From Candidatus Omnitrophota bacterium (GTDB lineage Bacteria > Omnitrophota > Gorgyraeia > Velamenicoccales > JABMQK01), in contig JAQTPJ010000029.1 of NCBI GenBank assembly GCA_028712915.1, forward strand, positions 1 through 8,159: a DNA stretch of 8,159 bases, read 5' to 3'. Both the position numbers and the translations under genes were made by a program. The notes beneath the pieces were generated by a model. It made no database searches, was not told the origin of the DNA, and saw nothing but the letters and a program-made list of their open reading frames with translations. Shown here piece by piece: positions 8,030 to 8,159 of the stretch (its first letter is position 1; every line of letters starts with the position of its first letter).

Positions 8030-8159
8030 GCGTACAGATATAAATAAAATTTTGATAATCGGTTCAGGCCCTATCATAATAAGCCAGGCCTGCGAATTCG
8101 ATTATTCGGGGACCCAAGCCTGCAAGGCTTTGAGAGAAGAAGGGTTTAAGGTGGTGCTT
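8022..8159 (+). CDS. carB: Carbamoyl-phosphate synthase large subunit, N-terminal fragment (runs off window)
   Basis: The first 46 codons of CarB, the roughly 1070-residue ATP-grasp synthetase that combines bicarbonate, ammonia from CarA and two ATP into carbamoyl phosphate. The GTG start gives [20 protein letters not shown], followed by the signature [20 protein letters not shown] of the N-terminal pre-ATP-grasp domain. Where the family usually has GPIVIGQ this one has GPIIISQ, a small change unlikely to alter the assignment. The start overlaps the carA stop by 8 bases. The frame remains open to the last base of the window, so the rest of the gene lies outside. Despite the short length, the N-terminal signature and position after carA make the call firm. 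Confidence 0.96.
   Translation, partial: MPKRTDINKILIIGSGPIIISQACEFDYSGTQACKALREEGFKVVL

Overview
The window holds five genes on the + strand with almost no space between them. In order they are gltB (5' part missing), gltD, an 857-residue PEP/pyruvate-binding-domain protein with no established gene symbol, carA, and the first 46 codons of carB. No RNA gene, mobile element, CRISPR array or convincing terminator was seen. The two true intergenic gaps are 10 and 19 bases, and the other two junctions are 8-base overlaps, so the set reads as one transcription unit that continues past both ends of the window.

Both edges are artificial. Bases 1-13 match the shared 3' end of Illumina adapters exactly, so the missing front of gltB is a sequencing/assembly edge and not a biological truncation. 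The carB frame is still open at the last base.

Layout: 14-2905 gltB (end of the central domain, FMN/Fe-S synthase domain, C-terminal beta-helix domain); 2898-4343 gltD; 4354-6927 PEP/pyruvate-binding protein; 6947-8029 carA; 8022-8159 carB start.

GltB and GltD form glutamate synthase, which moves the amide nitrogen of glutamine onto 2-oxoglutarate using NAD(P)H. CarA and CarB form glutamine-dependent carbamoyl-phosphate synthetase, which feeds arginine and pyrimidine synthesis. The cluster therefore pairs two glutamine-amide-consuming enzymes. Between them sits a large protein that keeps the ATP-binding residues of the pyruvate phosphate dikinase N-terminal domain but lacks the phosphohistidine and PEP/pyruvate catalytic domains. 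Its N-terminus looks like a KaiC/RecA-type domain that has lost its P-loop. This gene is the least understood part of the window.

The organism is a bacterium, probably uncultured and known from metagenomic assembly, judging by the adapter-tipped contig. Composition looks moderately AT-leaning, with many AGG/AGA arginine and ATA isoleucine codons, and starts are preceded by clear GGAG-type ribosome binding sites. From memory, this codon style and the PEP/pyruvate-binding family fit candidate-phylum bacteria such as Omnitrophota, but that placement is only a guess.
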